From: Rotaria sp. Silwood1 | Taxonomy: Eukaryota; Rotifera; Eurotatoria; Philodinida; Philodinidae | Direction: 5' to 3' | NCBI GenBank assembly: GCA_905250075.1 | Contig: CAJNOP010000045.1 | Coordinates: 539,779-603,778 of the forward strand | Length of the DNA stretch: 64,000 bases | Part shown: positions 48,505-59,409 of the stretch, in pieces | Layout of the letters: each line of letters starts with the position of its first letter | Position numbering within the stretch: position 1 is the stretch's first letter | The notes under the pieces: generated by a model | What the model saw: the letters and a program-made list of their open reading frames with translations, nothing else | The model's database searches: none | Told to the model about the DNA's origin: nothing | Position numbers and translations under genes: made by a program

Positions 48505-49640
48505 CAGAACTGCCAGCCTGCCAGGCCAGGCTACCAGGCCAGGCTGAGTTTTAGAATTTTAGCCTGGCCTGCTGTAGACCAGGCTAGATTCAGCCTGGCC
48601 TGCAGGCCAGGCCAGGCCGAAACTTGTGGCCTGAGCAGCAAGTAGTCAAATTTTTTGCGCCTTGATCTATTCTGATTCGAAGTGGCATTGCGGATTTAAA
48701 ATACTTGGACAAAGTGATTGTAGTCATATTTTTATTTTTAAAATTCATAGCACATTATAAAATGATAGGCTTTCATCTTAAAACAAACATCTGTTCGATG
48801 CTTCGATTTTCGATGTTTGATGTAAGTCTTTTTGTAAACAGAATTGGGAATGTGTAACCTGACCATGTCCTGCGATGAATGACAAGGATGATCATTAGTC
48901 ATATTCAATTGTCTCATCCATTCTAATTCAGTATTTACAATGAAGATTCAAAGTGGCACCAAACTCGGAGAGTTTACATCAACTCACAAGGCTATATTTT
49001 CTCGTCAGAATAGATAATTTTTGTAAACTAATTTATCTGTTTTCGTATTTTTATGCTGACTTGTGATCAAGTTAGAATGTGTCTCAATACGGAAGGATAA
49101 TGTATTCTTATAAAAAATGAGACTGACTAATTATAAAATCCAACAAGCATCATTCAGAAAACAAAGACAAGCAGCAACCATTTCTGACTTGGATTAAAAC
49201 TGTTTGCTATTTTTCAATTTTTATTTTATAACTATTACAGTATACGTTTTTCACTGTTGTGAAACAACCCTGATGAAAGTAGAATGGATTTGAAGGCATA
49301 ACTATCTGCATAGGCAAGACGATTCTTTTTTCAGGAGTCTATCTTTTGGTTTTCTATTTTTGGAAAATTTCGCAATTTCATCATCTTAATTGAGGAGAAA
49401 TATGCGATCACGACTAGGATGAGATAATGAAAAGAAGTCTGATGCACATTGTATAAATTTATCTATGAAAGTAGTAAAATATTTGATAAATTTCTTCTGT
49501 TCTCTCAAAAGCCTGCAGACCAGGCCAGACTGGATCAGAGCAGGCCAGGCCAAGCATCTTATTCTTAGCCTGGTCTGCCATTCGTACGGGCCTGGTCAGG
49601 CCAGGCCAGGCTGAAAAAAACCGGCCTGTTGGCAGCTCTG
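48505..49640. mobile_element. hAT-like non-autonomous element with CAGGCCAGGC subterminal repeats (1136 bp)
   Basis: A perfect 8-bp target duplication, GTTCATAT, lies at 48497-48504 and 49641-49648. The ends are inverted repeats, CAGAACTGCCAGCC against CCAGAGCTGCCAAC read inward. Both subterminal regions (about 48510-48625 and 49510-49620) are packed with GCCTGG/CCAGGC words in both orientations. These GC-rich islands stand out from the AT-rich interior. No transposase was recognised. An 8-bp duplication with CAGARCTGCCA ends points to the hAT superfamily. Confidence 0.85.
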
Positions 49641-50476
49641 GTTCATATTATACTCATAGAGAGAATTTACAGTGTAGATAAATCCACAATAAGGAATGAT
49701 TTCCTTTAGGTCTTTGTTCTCGAGTTAGGATCATTTTACTGAATTTCCGATCCATTGCTGGATATTATAAGCAAAGTCAAATTACGGGAATCGAATCTGA
49801 AATTTCATCCACAACAGATTTCACGAGTCTCATCATGTTCGGAAAGTTTCATCGACAATGAATGGTTTCTCCTGAAGATGTTGAATGTTAAACGAATCGC
49901 ACTTTCTCGACTGTATGAGAATAGATCTTTTTTTTCATATTCGTTAGTTCGGCAATATAGCACCTGTTTCAACTGAAATTTTAAGGATAAACTAAGACTC
50001 ATAAGATTTATTTTTGGGTAATATATTGGATTGAAATTCTTTGATTTGATTTTCTCGTAATACCCCGTCTAGGCTGAAAATTTAGTAAAGTAATTATAAC
50101 TCAAAGCAAGGATTTGGTAGAAAGAATCATATCAGGATTTTTACCTACACTATAAGCGCTATCAATGAGCAAAATACGAGCTAAAAGAGAGTGTACTAGT
50201 AGGTGATTTTTTCTCATGAAGAGCATCTTTTTCAAGGACGACATGTCAGGAACATATTTTACAAGCACGAAAAATCAAGGACATTTGTTACGAGGACGAT
50301 AAGTTGAATACCTTTCCAAAGGGTATTGTAGGCTATATTCAATTCATCTTTTAATAGTTTTGTTTAAACGGTATATGTTTTGCGTCTGATATTAAAAAAT
50401 AATTACCTAAACGGTAGCAGACTTCACCTCATAAAACGGCATTTGCACTTATAATAAGAATGTGAATATTTTAATT

Positions 50477-52305
50477 GGCAATAATTTATTTGCTAAGTAA
50501 AGTTATTAAAATGCTAAGCAGACTTTTGCCAAGTAAAATTTGTACATGCTCAGTAGATGAAATTGACTACTAAGTGATGATATTGAACACTCAGTTAGTT
50601 TATGGTTTCTCAGTGATAAAAAATATTCGCTAAGTTAGATAATTATTATGTAAATAAAAATTGTTTTTGCTAAGTTAATCAATTGAAATCATAGTTCGAA
50701 AATAAAATCGCTAAGGAAAAATTATTAGTACTAAGCAATTTCTCATAAAGATCATGTACGATTATCTAACACAGATTTAGTTTTTTTATGATGGTATGGT
50801 GTATATATTTTCTCTGTTTCTTTTCTTCTGTCAGTATTGAACTATCATCGTGATACATGTATATTTCACGTATGTTTTCGTTTTAATGTCATGCGTCAAG
50901 GTTAGGGGTGCAACAAATCCAAACATTTGAGATTTGATGTAGAAAGATTTGAGTTTAATTTAGACTTGATTTTGGATTTAGATTTAGATTTGGGTTTGAT
51001 CTCAAATTACCCAAATCCGATGAAGCGCCATAAGATAAAGAATAAAAAGAATGAAGAGAATCGAAAGTCTTCAAAATTGCTAAGAAATGGTTTGGATTGT
51101 GTATAGATTTGGATTTGGGTTGTAGATGTGGGTTTAGATTTGGATTCGATGTTCGGATTTGGTTTCATTCTATCATAAACCAAAAGTTCAAGTCATGTTA
51201 AATTGAAACCAAATTCCAAATCCAAATCCAATTCGTAGACACAAATTCAAACCCAAATCCAAATTCCGAATTCCAAATCTAAATATAGTGCAAATTCTTA
51301 GTGATAGGTCCGAACCAGGTCCAAACGATAGCTGCAATCCAAATTCAAACGGAATTCAAGTCTGAAACCAAATTCCAAATCTCAGAAACAAAATCCAAAT
51401 CCCAAAGATTTTGTCTCAAATTCCAAATGTGCTAGAGATTTGATGCACCCCTAATCAAGGCATACATTTTTTTCTTCGAGGATACTCCAATAAAATAATT
51501 TCTCTTTTCTGTCTCTTGTTTCTTTTCTGCGTGATCTGTATTGATCTCTCAAGATTTTTTTTTTGAGCTTCCTATTTCCTAGTGCTCCCTCTCCTTCTCC
51601 TCCCATTCACTTTGTTTTTCTAGAAATATTTACCATTGAAAGTTTACTTCAAATTTGGGGTGTTCGTGTGAGCGTAGAGATAAGAGTGTTTGTAAAAAGT
51701 ACACTTTCACTAACATTCAGAACTACTATCGACACTCACACTCTGAAATCGATAAAAGTCTCCGTTGAAATTAAAGTTCCTGAGAGCTCATTTCAATTGA
51801 TTCGTGCGCTAAGAGTGTGAGCGCATGTAGATTTAGAATGTTGGCGTTTGCAAATGTTAGCCTTCTTTTTAAAAACACTCCTATCCTCAGATTTTATCAG
51901 AATACAAAATCGAACTGTCCTATTCTCTCAGCTACTTCAAGGAATAGATTTTCAAACATGGTATTGATTTGAATATTGGGTTGAAGTTTTGAAAACGACC
52001 TCCATTAGCAAAGGATATGTCACGGCATGATAAAAGGAAACGAAGATGATTACGAAAAGCAACAGAAGTTTCATTATTACAATAACTGTACGATGAAGTC
52101 CTTTACCTAGCAAAAATCGTTTATTTATCCATTGACTTCCAATATTTTGCTTAGACAATCAAAATTATTTACTTAGAGTTTTAATAAAAAAACTTAGCAA
52201 AAATAGTTATTCTACTTGAAATTATTTTAAGTAAACCACTTAGCAAAAGTCGCTTTTTTTTTACTTAGTTTTTATTTAAAATTATTTAACATTTAAATGG
52301 TAGCC
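50477..52305. mobile_element. MULE-like non-autonomous element (1829 bp), itself interrupted by a hAT MITE
   Basis: Comparison with the paralogous stretch near 56420-56440 shows an insertion here. The flanks ATTTTAATT (50468-50476) and ATTTGAATT (52306-52314) form a 9-bp near-duplication. The uninterrupted partner reads TATTTTGAATTTGTG. The ends start GGC and finish GCC. Both subterminal zones repeat TAAGTAAA/CTAAGCA-type words, inverted with respect to each other (about 50497-50740 and 52150-52275). No transposase is present. The target length and repeat-built ends resemble MULEs. Confidence 0.72.
50903..51453. mobile_element. hAT-like foldback MITE (551 bp) nested in the 50477-52305 element
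   Basis: The ends are inverted repeats, TAGGGGTGCAACAAATC against its counterpart (rightmost GATGCACCCCTA). The arms are full of GATTTGGATTTGG on the left and CCAAATCCAAATC on the right, so the whole folds back. Flanks GTCAAGGT (50895-50902) and ATCAAGGC (51454-51461) agree in the central six bases, as for an aged 8-bp duplication. Non-coding. Confidence 0.75.
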
Positions 52306-53606
52306 ATTTGAATTTGTCTGTAATAAAAACTGGTTTTTCAATAAGAAAACGTATTTTAAGAAAATGCATTCTTGTGTGTTTCTTAAAAACGAAGCGATTT
52401 TGCGTTAAAAGAAAGCTTAAAAGATCGAGTTTATATGCATGAAAAATAACTGCATTCAAACGCAATAAAGAAGATGTGTTAGAACGATAACAAACGTGAC
52501 GTATATTGAGGATGAAAGAAGTGTCTCTCATAAGCAGTCTTGCATAGTATTTTAAGGTGACGATTTAAACTGAAAAAATTTGTCGTAGATAAACAGGATG
52601 CGACTAAGCATTTTGCCGAAAAAAAGGCCGATGCATTTGAACGCGTTATAATAAAAAATCATGCATTAACAAGCAAATACAGAATTTTCTTTTCCTTGAC
52701 AGTTGTCCTTGAACGTGGGACTCCACGAATTTTTTTATAGATATGTAAAATATACACACTCATTTTTTCATCAAAAGAGCGGTGATGAAACAAAGAAAAA
52801 AAAGGTGGTTACAATTCATTTGTCGTTATTCAGTCAATATGATATTTTTATTTATGAGGTTTCATATGTGAAGTTGCACTTGTGAGGTATTATAGTTAAG
52901 CTTATTTTTTGCTTTCATCCATACTAAAACGCTAACATAGAATGCGGACGAAAATAAAGCAATGCAAGATTATTTTGATTTCTTCTCTATGCATAATCAT
53001 TACTTTGGCGTCGAATTTGATCACTACTTTTCAGCTTATTACGCTAATTTGTAGAATAAAGTATATTTCTATTGGTTTGTTTTTAATTGCTTTATCTTAA
53101 AGAAATTCAAAAGAAAAATATACTATCCAATTTATTCAGCATGGTGATCTGATCAAACAGAAAGCGAAAACGAAATACGACAAGAAACAAACAGCTGTGT
53201 TGCAGTCACACCACAGTATACAAGACATTGGTACACTTTTGATCAAACTCTTTAGCTCAAAGACTGATAATATGCTGCGTTTTCGACTACCGCGACCTAA
53301 TGTGTGTGTGTTTTACAAAAGTGATTTCATGATTCATATACAAACGCCAAATAGAAAAACAATTTGTGTTTCCTTACTTTTCGTCCACTCTGTATAATAT
53401 TATAGATTTATTTTTATTACTTTTTGCTAATATCATCCTAGATATCTCTCATTAGTTCTTCATGTGTAAATAAATTATCAAGAATTTTAATTGTTCTACG
53501 AAATCTCGACCTGAAATATATCAATTAAAGAATCTACAGTTAAATTAAACTTCAAAGACGAATTTCGTTAACCGTGTTGATTTCCTTGATAAAAACGAGA
53601 AATAAT

Positions 53607-54157
53607 TGTGACGATTTTAGATAGAGTAAGCACAGCTCGAGAGCTATTATCCTAATACTTTATTAGTGTAAGTAAAATCGTGCGTATACTGTATTTTTAC
53701 CGCTACTTGTATACTATTTCTTAGCATAGAATGACCTTGAAGAATACAGTAAACATAATAACAGAAAAATACAGGTTTAAGGATAAATTCAGAGAAGAAC
53801 AAAGGTTCCAATACGATTATGGTTAACACTATGTACGAAAGAACGATACGTCGAGAGTGTGGTTCCAAAGTACAGGTAAGAGAGATAAGCATAGCGGATA
53901 GAAAAGATATTGTGATTATTCATTTTATGGATAACACTGTACGAGGCAAGGATACAATAAGCGTGTCATTCCAAAGTACAAATGGAAGAAGAACGAACGG
54001 GAAAGGGTATTGCGATTATCTCTATTATGCACTCGAGAAGAACAGACTAATAAAAGAAGTATGAATAGATAACAGATAGAGAAAGGCATCACACTTGTTT
54101 TAATCGAGGAGAAGCAACAACTTACACGTTATGCTCGGTTGTTACAATGATGGATGT
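53607..54157. repeat. Insert with ~100-bp diverged tandem repeats
   Basis: This segment is absent from the paralogous leader of copy 3 (near 57780). Within it, units starting GATTAT begin at 53815, 53914 and 54014. They share TTCCAAAGTACA and GATA/ACAC blocks at a period of 99-100 bp. No terminal repeat or target duplication was clear. The open frame 53819-54064 simply crosses the repeats. Confidence 0.5.
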
Positions 54158-54199
54158 TTGTTGAACGTAGTAAAAACCCTTCCAGAATAATACGTATAA

Positions 54200-54508
54200 A
54201 ATAATATTTTCTTAGCTGATCATTACGCGTGAATACGTGTTTTGCCCTTGAACGCAGTAAGACTTCTTAAGTTTGCGCGTAAAACGGGTAACAACCCGTA
54301 AATCTAGAAACACTTTACGGCCTATAGCGTGTTCTAGAATGACTAACACGTGTTAGTTCACTGATATAATCGCTAAAAATCCATTTTAACGAATTTTTAA
54401 CGCGTCGTGAGGCTTTTGTAGGACTTGATGAGTTATATTAAGTTACTTTGTATTATTTATCAAGAGTATTTTGCCTAATTTGTAAAACTGCTCTTATTTT
54501 CTTTCTAG
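54200..54508 (+). promoter_or_regulatory. Conserved upstream block of copy 2 (leader/promoter candidate)
   Basis: The region GCGCGTAAAA...CTAGAAACACTTTA and the segment from GTTACTTTRTATTATTTATC to the acceptor CTTTCTAG are kept in front of copy 3 (57850-58143). The last ~80 bp are also kept in front of copy 1. They probably contain the transcription start and the 5' UTR intron. The conservation may only reflect recent duplication. Confidence 0.4.
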
Positions 54509-54544
54509 TCTTTAATCAATCATATACAGAATAATTCGGTATCA

Positions 54545-55459
54545 ATGTTACGCATAACAAAAATAAAACGAGATCCATCATTTGCTAACAAAGGATTAAT
54601 TACTTTTTCACTGATTATAACGATATTTAATCTATATTATTTTGTTATAAAAACTAAAACACCATTATCATTATCAGGAGAACTTAGTCCTAATCCATGT
54701 CAATTATCTATGAAAGAATCTGATGATTGGTTTTGTGAATTAGATTCCGATTGGAAACGTCGAAAAATGCTTCATCATATACAAAATAAACGTAATCGGA
54801 TATCAGATATGCGTCCATTATTTTTTCAAAATAATTGGGAACCAACCATACAATGTGAATTTGAACGACGAGTTGGTAATATTGGTGATGGTGGAAAATG
54901 GGTTTGTGATATACATCGTTTTGGACCTATGAATACTACAAATCTACTGGTTTATTCATTGGGTTCGAATGGTGATTTTAGTTTTGAATATGCAATCAAA
55001 GAACTCTTTCGAAATGCAGAAATTCATACATTTGATAAGAGATTATATAGATGTCCTGAAAATGTTTGTACATTTCATCAGGTTCGCTTAGGTAATGGAA
55101 AAAATGATAGTTCAAAATCTTTACAAATGGTTATGAATGAACTTGGTCATCAAAAGCGACAGATTCATATACTTAAAGTTGATATTGAAGGTGGTGAATT
55201 TAGTTTTTTTGAAGAACTATTTCAGTCTTCCAATAATAAACAAAGTGATTTACCTTATATTCGTCAAATTCTTTTTGAAATTCATCTTAATGTTGATAGA
55301 AGTGAATCACCATGTCGACGTGCACATAAGTTATTTGAATTATTTCGTTCACAAAATTTTGCAATATTTCATAAGGAAGCTAATGTAGTTAATGCACAAA
55401 ATCTTTTTGAATATGCAATGTTACGTTTAAATCCATCATTTTTCATATCACCGTTATAA
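54545..55459 (+). CDS. METTL24/FkbM-like methyltransferase, array copy 2
   Basis: The frame encodes 304 residues. Same architecture as copy 1: signal anchor (about residues 18-36), a shorter stalk, the CEFERRVGNIGDGGKW block, the SAM loop VYSLGSNGDFSFE, HTFDKRLYRCPE, and the FkbM motif ILKVDIEGGEF. From CQLSMKESDDWF to the C-terminus it is almost identical to copies 1 and 3. The leader and stalk diverge more. Over the first ~330 bp of the conserved core the DNA matches copy 1 nearly base for base, whereas the 3' third is closer to copy 3. The start is 36 nt behind the conserved acceptor at 54507-54508. AATAAA is at 55633-55638. All motifs look intact, so it is likely functional. Confidence 0.88.
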   Translation: MLRITKIKRDPSFANKGLITFSLIITIFNLYYFVIKTKTPLSLSGELSPNPCQLSMKESDDWFCELDSDWKRRKMLHHIQNKRNRISDMRPLFFQNNWEPTIQCEFERRVGNIGDGGKWVCDIHRFGPMNTTNLLVYSLGSNGDFSFEYAIKELFRNAEIHTFDKRLYRCPENVCTFHQVRLGNGKNDSSKSLQMVMNELGHQKRQIHILKVDIEGGEFSFFEELFQSSNNKQSDLPYIRQILFEIHLNVDRSESPCRRAHKLFELFRSQNFAIFHKEANVVNAQNLFEYAMLRLNPSFFISPL

Positions 55460-55632
55460 TTAATAAAATTTTATCCGAATTTTTTCATTTCATATCTGTT
55501 ATTTATTATAGAAATGTTTGCTTTGTTTTTTGACAGAATACGATATTATTTAAACAGAAAATAAAATGAATTGAGTTTTCATGCAATTTAAGTTTATGTT
55601 GTTTTTCCGTGAAAAAAGTTCCTTTATCGATA

Positions 55633-55638
55633 AATAAA
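55633..55638 (+). promoter_or_regulatory. Polyadenylation signal, array copy 2
   Basis: AATAAA in the conserved 3' block, about 175 bp after the stop. Confidence 0.55.
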
Positions 55639-55879
55639 AACAGGAAACTGTATATTAATCAAATGATTGCAGACATGTAGAGAATGTGTGAAAATAAATG
55701 ATTAATGGCATAGCCAGGAATGTTTAAGTCATGGACAGTTTCCTAGCTAAATAATATTGAGAAGTAGGCGGTAATGGATAATTAAAAGTCAATCAAAATA
55801 CACTTTTACCAAAACTTAGTACCATCACAAAAATCGAGGTTTATTTGAGCAAATTTCATTACTATCAACTGAAGAGCGG

Positions 55880-58143
55880 TTCGCGCTCTGTTTATTTTTT
55901 TCGCACTTTCTCGATTTTGTTAGAATAGACCTTTTTCTTGATATGTGTTACCTCAGCAATAGAATATCTGTTTTGGCTGAAACTTTCAGGATATTATAAG
56001 AATCGTAAGATCTATTCTTTTGGATAAAATTGCGAATTGAAATTCTTTGATTAGATTTTTCTCGTAATATTTCGCATTAGACTGGAGATTAACTAAAATT
56101 ATTATAGCTCGAGAATAAGAGCCTATTGGAAAGAATCATTTTAGGAGTTTTAACTATACTATTAGTGCTATCCATGAGCAACATACGACCTCATAGAGTG
56201 GATAAGCTGGTGATGTTCTCTTGTGAAAGGCATTTTTTTGGAGGACGAAAAATCGAAGACATTTTACAGAGGCCATTGTAGACTATAATCAATTCATCTT
56301 TATAACGATTGTATCTAAACAGTATATTATTTAAGTCTGATATTTCAAACTGTTTGCCTAAACGATAGCAGACTGCATCTGATAAAACAACATTTGTTAC
56401 TGATAATAAGAACATGAGTATTTTGAATTTGTGTGTCAGAAACCCTCGTTTTACAGTAAGAAAACGTATTTAAAAAACCATTCTGGTGCATTTGTTGAAA
56501 AAGAAAGCGTTTTTTTCAGTAAGAGAAAGCTAAACAATCAGATTTTAATACATGAAAAATACATGTGTCCAAACGCAGAAAAGAAAAGGTGTTCGAAGGA
56601 TGAGTCACATGGCGTTTATTGGGGATCAGAGACGTGTCTCTCACAAGTACGCTTGAATAATATTTCTAGGTGATGTTTTAAGCTGAAGAAACGTACCGCA
56701 GATAAAAAACGACCCGATTAAGCGCGTTGCAAATAAATACCGATGCATTTGAACGCGTTGCAATAAAAAATAATACATTTACAAGTAAAAATAGGATTTA
56801 CTTTTGCTTGACAGTTGTCCTTGAAATACAGGACGATACAATATTTTTTTTTATGAATATGCGAAGTATACACGCTCATTTTTTCATGAATAGAGCAGAG
56901 ATGTGACAAAGAAAAAAAAAGATAGGTACACATCATTGGCTGCTATTCAATCAATATCATACTTTTATTCACAACGTGTTTCATATGTGAAATTGCTCTC
57001 TTACTGTATTACAATTAAGCTTGTTTTTCTCTTTCATTAATACTAAATCGCTAATATTCAAGATGGACGAAAAGTAAGGCAACTCAAGACTTTTTAACTT
57101 CGTCTCTATGCATGAATAATAAAATCTCTTATTTGAAGCAACATTATTAGTATCTGTGCTCAATAATCTATTCCCAAAAAAACACACAAATGTATCTTTT
57201 ATAGTTCAAGGTGATTGGAGCAGGAATTCTAATTCTCTTGTCGCATTCCATTACTATTTTTCGATTAATGGCCCTGATTTGCAGAATAGAGTATATTTCT
57301 ACTGATGTTTTGCATTTCTTTATCTTAAACAAGTTCAAAAACGAATAATACTATCCAATTTATTCTGAAAATCGATTCAATTAAACAAAAAACCAAAATA
57401 CAACAAGAAACGATCAGTTTTGTTGCAGTCACACCACAGTATACAAGACACATCGGTGTGCTTCTGACTATCACTATGTAATAGGTCAGCTTTACATAAG
57501 ACATTTTATTATTCATATCCACAGACCGAATCAAAAAAAAAGTTGTGTTTCTTTACTTTTCGACAGCCTAGTGTAAAATTATAGATTGTTTTTTATCACT
57601 TTTGGATAATACAAACTTAAAACAACTCTCATTAGTTATTCATTGCAAAGCGAAAAATCAACCATTCTCGCGCTCCTACGAAAACTCGCCCTGAAATATA
57701 TCAATTAACAACTTTGCAGATAAACTAATCTTCATAGACGAATTTCGTTAACCGTGTTGATTTGCTTGAAAAAGAGAGAAATGAGCAACGGTTGTTGAAC
57801 TTAGCAAACACTTATCTAGAAAAATACTCATAAAATATGTTCTCTTAGCTGACTATTGCGCGTGAGTAAGTGTTTTCTCCTTGAACCAGATAAGCTTTCT
57901 TTGGTTTGCGCGTAAAATAGGTTACAACCTGTAAAACTAGAAACACTTTATGCCATTTAGCGACTTCTAGAATAGATAACGCGTTTTCATGCATTGAGGA
58001 AATCATTCAAAACACTGCTTCAATGAAATTCAAACGCATTCTTAAGAATTTTGTCCGACTAGGTGAGTTTTATTAAGTTACTTTATATTATTTATCAAGA
58101 GTATTTTGCCTAATTTGTAAAACTGCTCTTATTTTCTTTCTAG
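55880..58143. repeat. Duplicated leader region of methyltransferase copy 3
   Basis: This is the partner of 49880-54508, without the two large insertions, and therefore an in-window record of the pre-insertion sequence. No gene was recognised; none of the short frames (for example 56191-56415 and 56718-56936) is conserved in the partner. Confidence 0.75.
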
Positions 58144-58179
58144 TCTTTAATCATTCATATATAAAATGATTCAACATCA

Positions 58180-59151
58180 ATGTTAAGCATAATGAAAAAG
58201 AGAAGAGATTCATCATTTGCTAACAAAACATTAATTACTTTTTCACTTATTATACTGATATTTAATCTATATTATTTTGTTACAAAAACTAAAACATCAT
58301 TATCATCATCCGGAGAACTTAGTCCTAATCAATGTCAATTATCTATGAAAGAATCTGATGATTGGTTTTGTGAATTAGATTCCGATTGGAAACGTCGAAA
58401 AATACTTCATCATATACAAGATAAACGNNNNNNNNNNTCCGATTGGAAACGTCGAAAAATACTTCATCATATACAAGATAAACGCAATCGTGCATCCAAT
58501 AAACGTCGAACTTTTTTTCAAAATAATTGGGAACCAACCATACAATGTGAATTTGAACGACGAGTTGGTAATATTGGTGATGGTGGAAAATGGGTTTGTG
58601 ATATACATCGTTTTGGATCTATGAATACTACAAATATACTGGTTTATTCATTGGGTTCGAATGGTGATTTTAGTTTTGAACGTGCAATTAAAGAACTATT
58701 TCGAAATGCAGAAATTCATACATTTGATAAGAGATTATATAGATGTCCTGAAAATGTTTGTACATTTCATCAGGTTCGCTTAGGTAATGGAAAAAATGAT
58801 AGTTCAAAATCTTTACAAATGGTTATGAATGAACTTGGTCATCAAAATCGACAGATTCATATACTTAAAGTTGACATTGAAGGTGGTGAATTTAGTTTTT
58901 TTGAAGAACTATTTCAGTCTTCAAATAATGATCAAAGGGATTTACCTTATATTCGTCAAATTCTTTTTGAAATTCATCTTGGTGCTGATAGAAGTGAATC
59001 ATCATGTCGACGTGCACATAAGTTATTTGAATTATTTCGTTCCCAAAATTTTGCAATATTTCATAAGGAAGCTAATGTAGCTAATGCACAAAATCTTTTT
59101 GAATATGCAATGTTACGTTTAAATCCATCATTTTTCATATCACCGTTATAA
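58180..59151 (+). CDS. METTL24/FkbM-like methyltransferase, array copy 3 (with assembly gap)
   Basis: The sequence as given encodes 323 residues including four unknowns. An N gap at 58428-58437 is flanked by two exact copies of a 47-bp segment (58381-58427 and 58438-58484). Together they add 57 nt, or 19 codons. Without that surplus the protein is 304 residues, the same as copy 2. Signal anchor, SAM loop, HTFD and ILKVDIEGGEF are all present. The stalk has RASNKRRTFFQ where copies 1 and 2 have RISDMRPLFFQ. The start is 36 nt behind the conserved acceptor (58142-58143). In this copy the stretch between acceptor and ATG contains an in-frame stop, which argues that it is UTR in all three. AATAAA is at 59307-59312. 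Confidence 0.85.
   Translation: MLSIMKKRRDSSFANKTLITFSLIILIFNLYYFVTKTKTSLSSSGELSPNQCQLSMKESDDWFCELDSDWKRRKILHHIQDKXXXXSDWKRRKILHHIQDKRNRASNKRRTFFQNNWEPTIQCEFERRVGNIGDGGKWVCDIHRFGSMNTTNILVYSLGSNGDFSFERAIKELFRNAEIHTFDKRLYRCPENVCTFHQVRLGNGKNDSSKSLQMVMNELGHQNRQIHILKVDIEGGEFSFFEELFQSSNNDQRDLPYIRQILFEIHLGADRSESSCRRAHKLFELFRSQNFAIFHKEANVANAQNLFEYAMLRLNPSFFISPL
58381..58484. other. 10-N assembly gap flanked by an exact 47-bp duplication
   Basis: Bases 58381-58427 and 58438-58484 are identical and are separated by ten N. Ten is a placeholder gap size, and identical contig ends usually mean two contigs were abutted instead of merged. Confidence 0.9.
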
Positions 59152-59306
59152 TTATTGAAGTTTAATCAGAATTTTTCATTTGTTATCTCGTATTTGTTTT
59201 GTTTTTGGTAGAACCTATATTATTTAAACAGAAAATAAAATGAATTGAGTTTTCATACAATTTTAGTACACACTGTTCTTATGTGAAAACAGTTGTATTA
59301 TTTATA

Positions 59307-59312
59307 AATAAA
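59307..59312 (+). promoter_or_regulatory. Polyadenylation signal, array copy 3
   Basis: AATAAA in the conserved 3' block, about 155 bp after the stop. Confidence 0.55.
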
Positions 59313-59409
59313 AACAGAAAACAGTATATTAATCAAATGATTGTAGACATGTAAAGAATATGTCTCAATAAATGATATAGAATATCAGCTTTGAATGATT
59401 GTTTTATTC

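Larger units (their letters stand above)
49880..54508. repeat. Duplicated leader region of methyltransferase copy 2
   Basis: This stretch aligns with about 55880-58143 in front of copy 3. Shared blocks include GAAATTCTTTGATT.GATTTT, CTTGACAGTTGTCCTTGAA, TTGCAGTCACACCACAG and GACGAATTTCGTTAACCGTG. It is about 2.3 kb longer than its partner. The surplus is explained by two insertions: 50477-52305 (1829 bp) and about 53607-54157 (about 550 bp). No convincing gene lies inside; the short open frames are not conserved between the copies. Confidence 0.8.

Noticed and set aside
53819-54064. 81-codon frame across the ~100-bp repeats
   Set aside because: It is confined to an insert missing from the paralogous leader and simply crosses the repeat units.
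58343-58608. Minus-strand frames opposite methyltransferase copy 3
   Set aside because: Shadows of the conserved plus-strand gene, and they cross the N gap.
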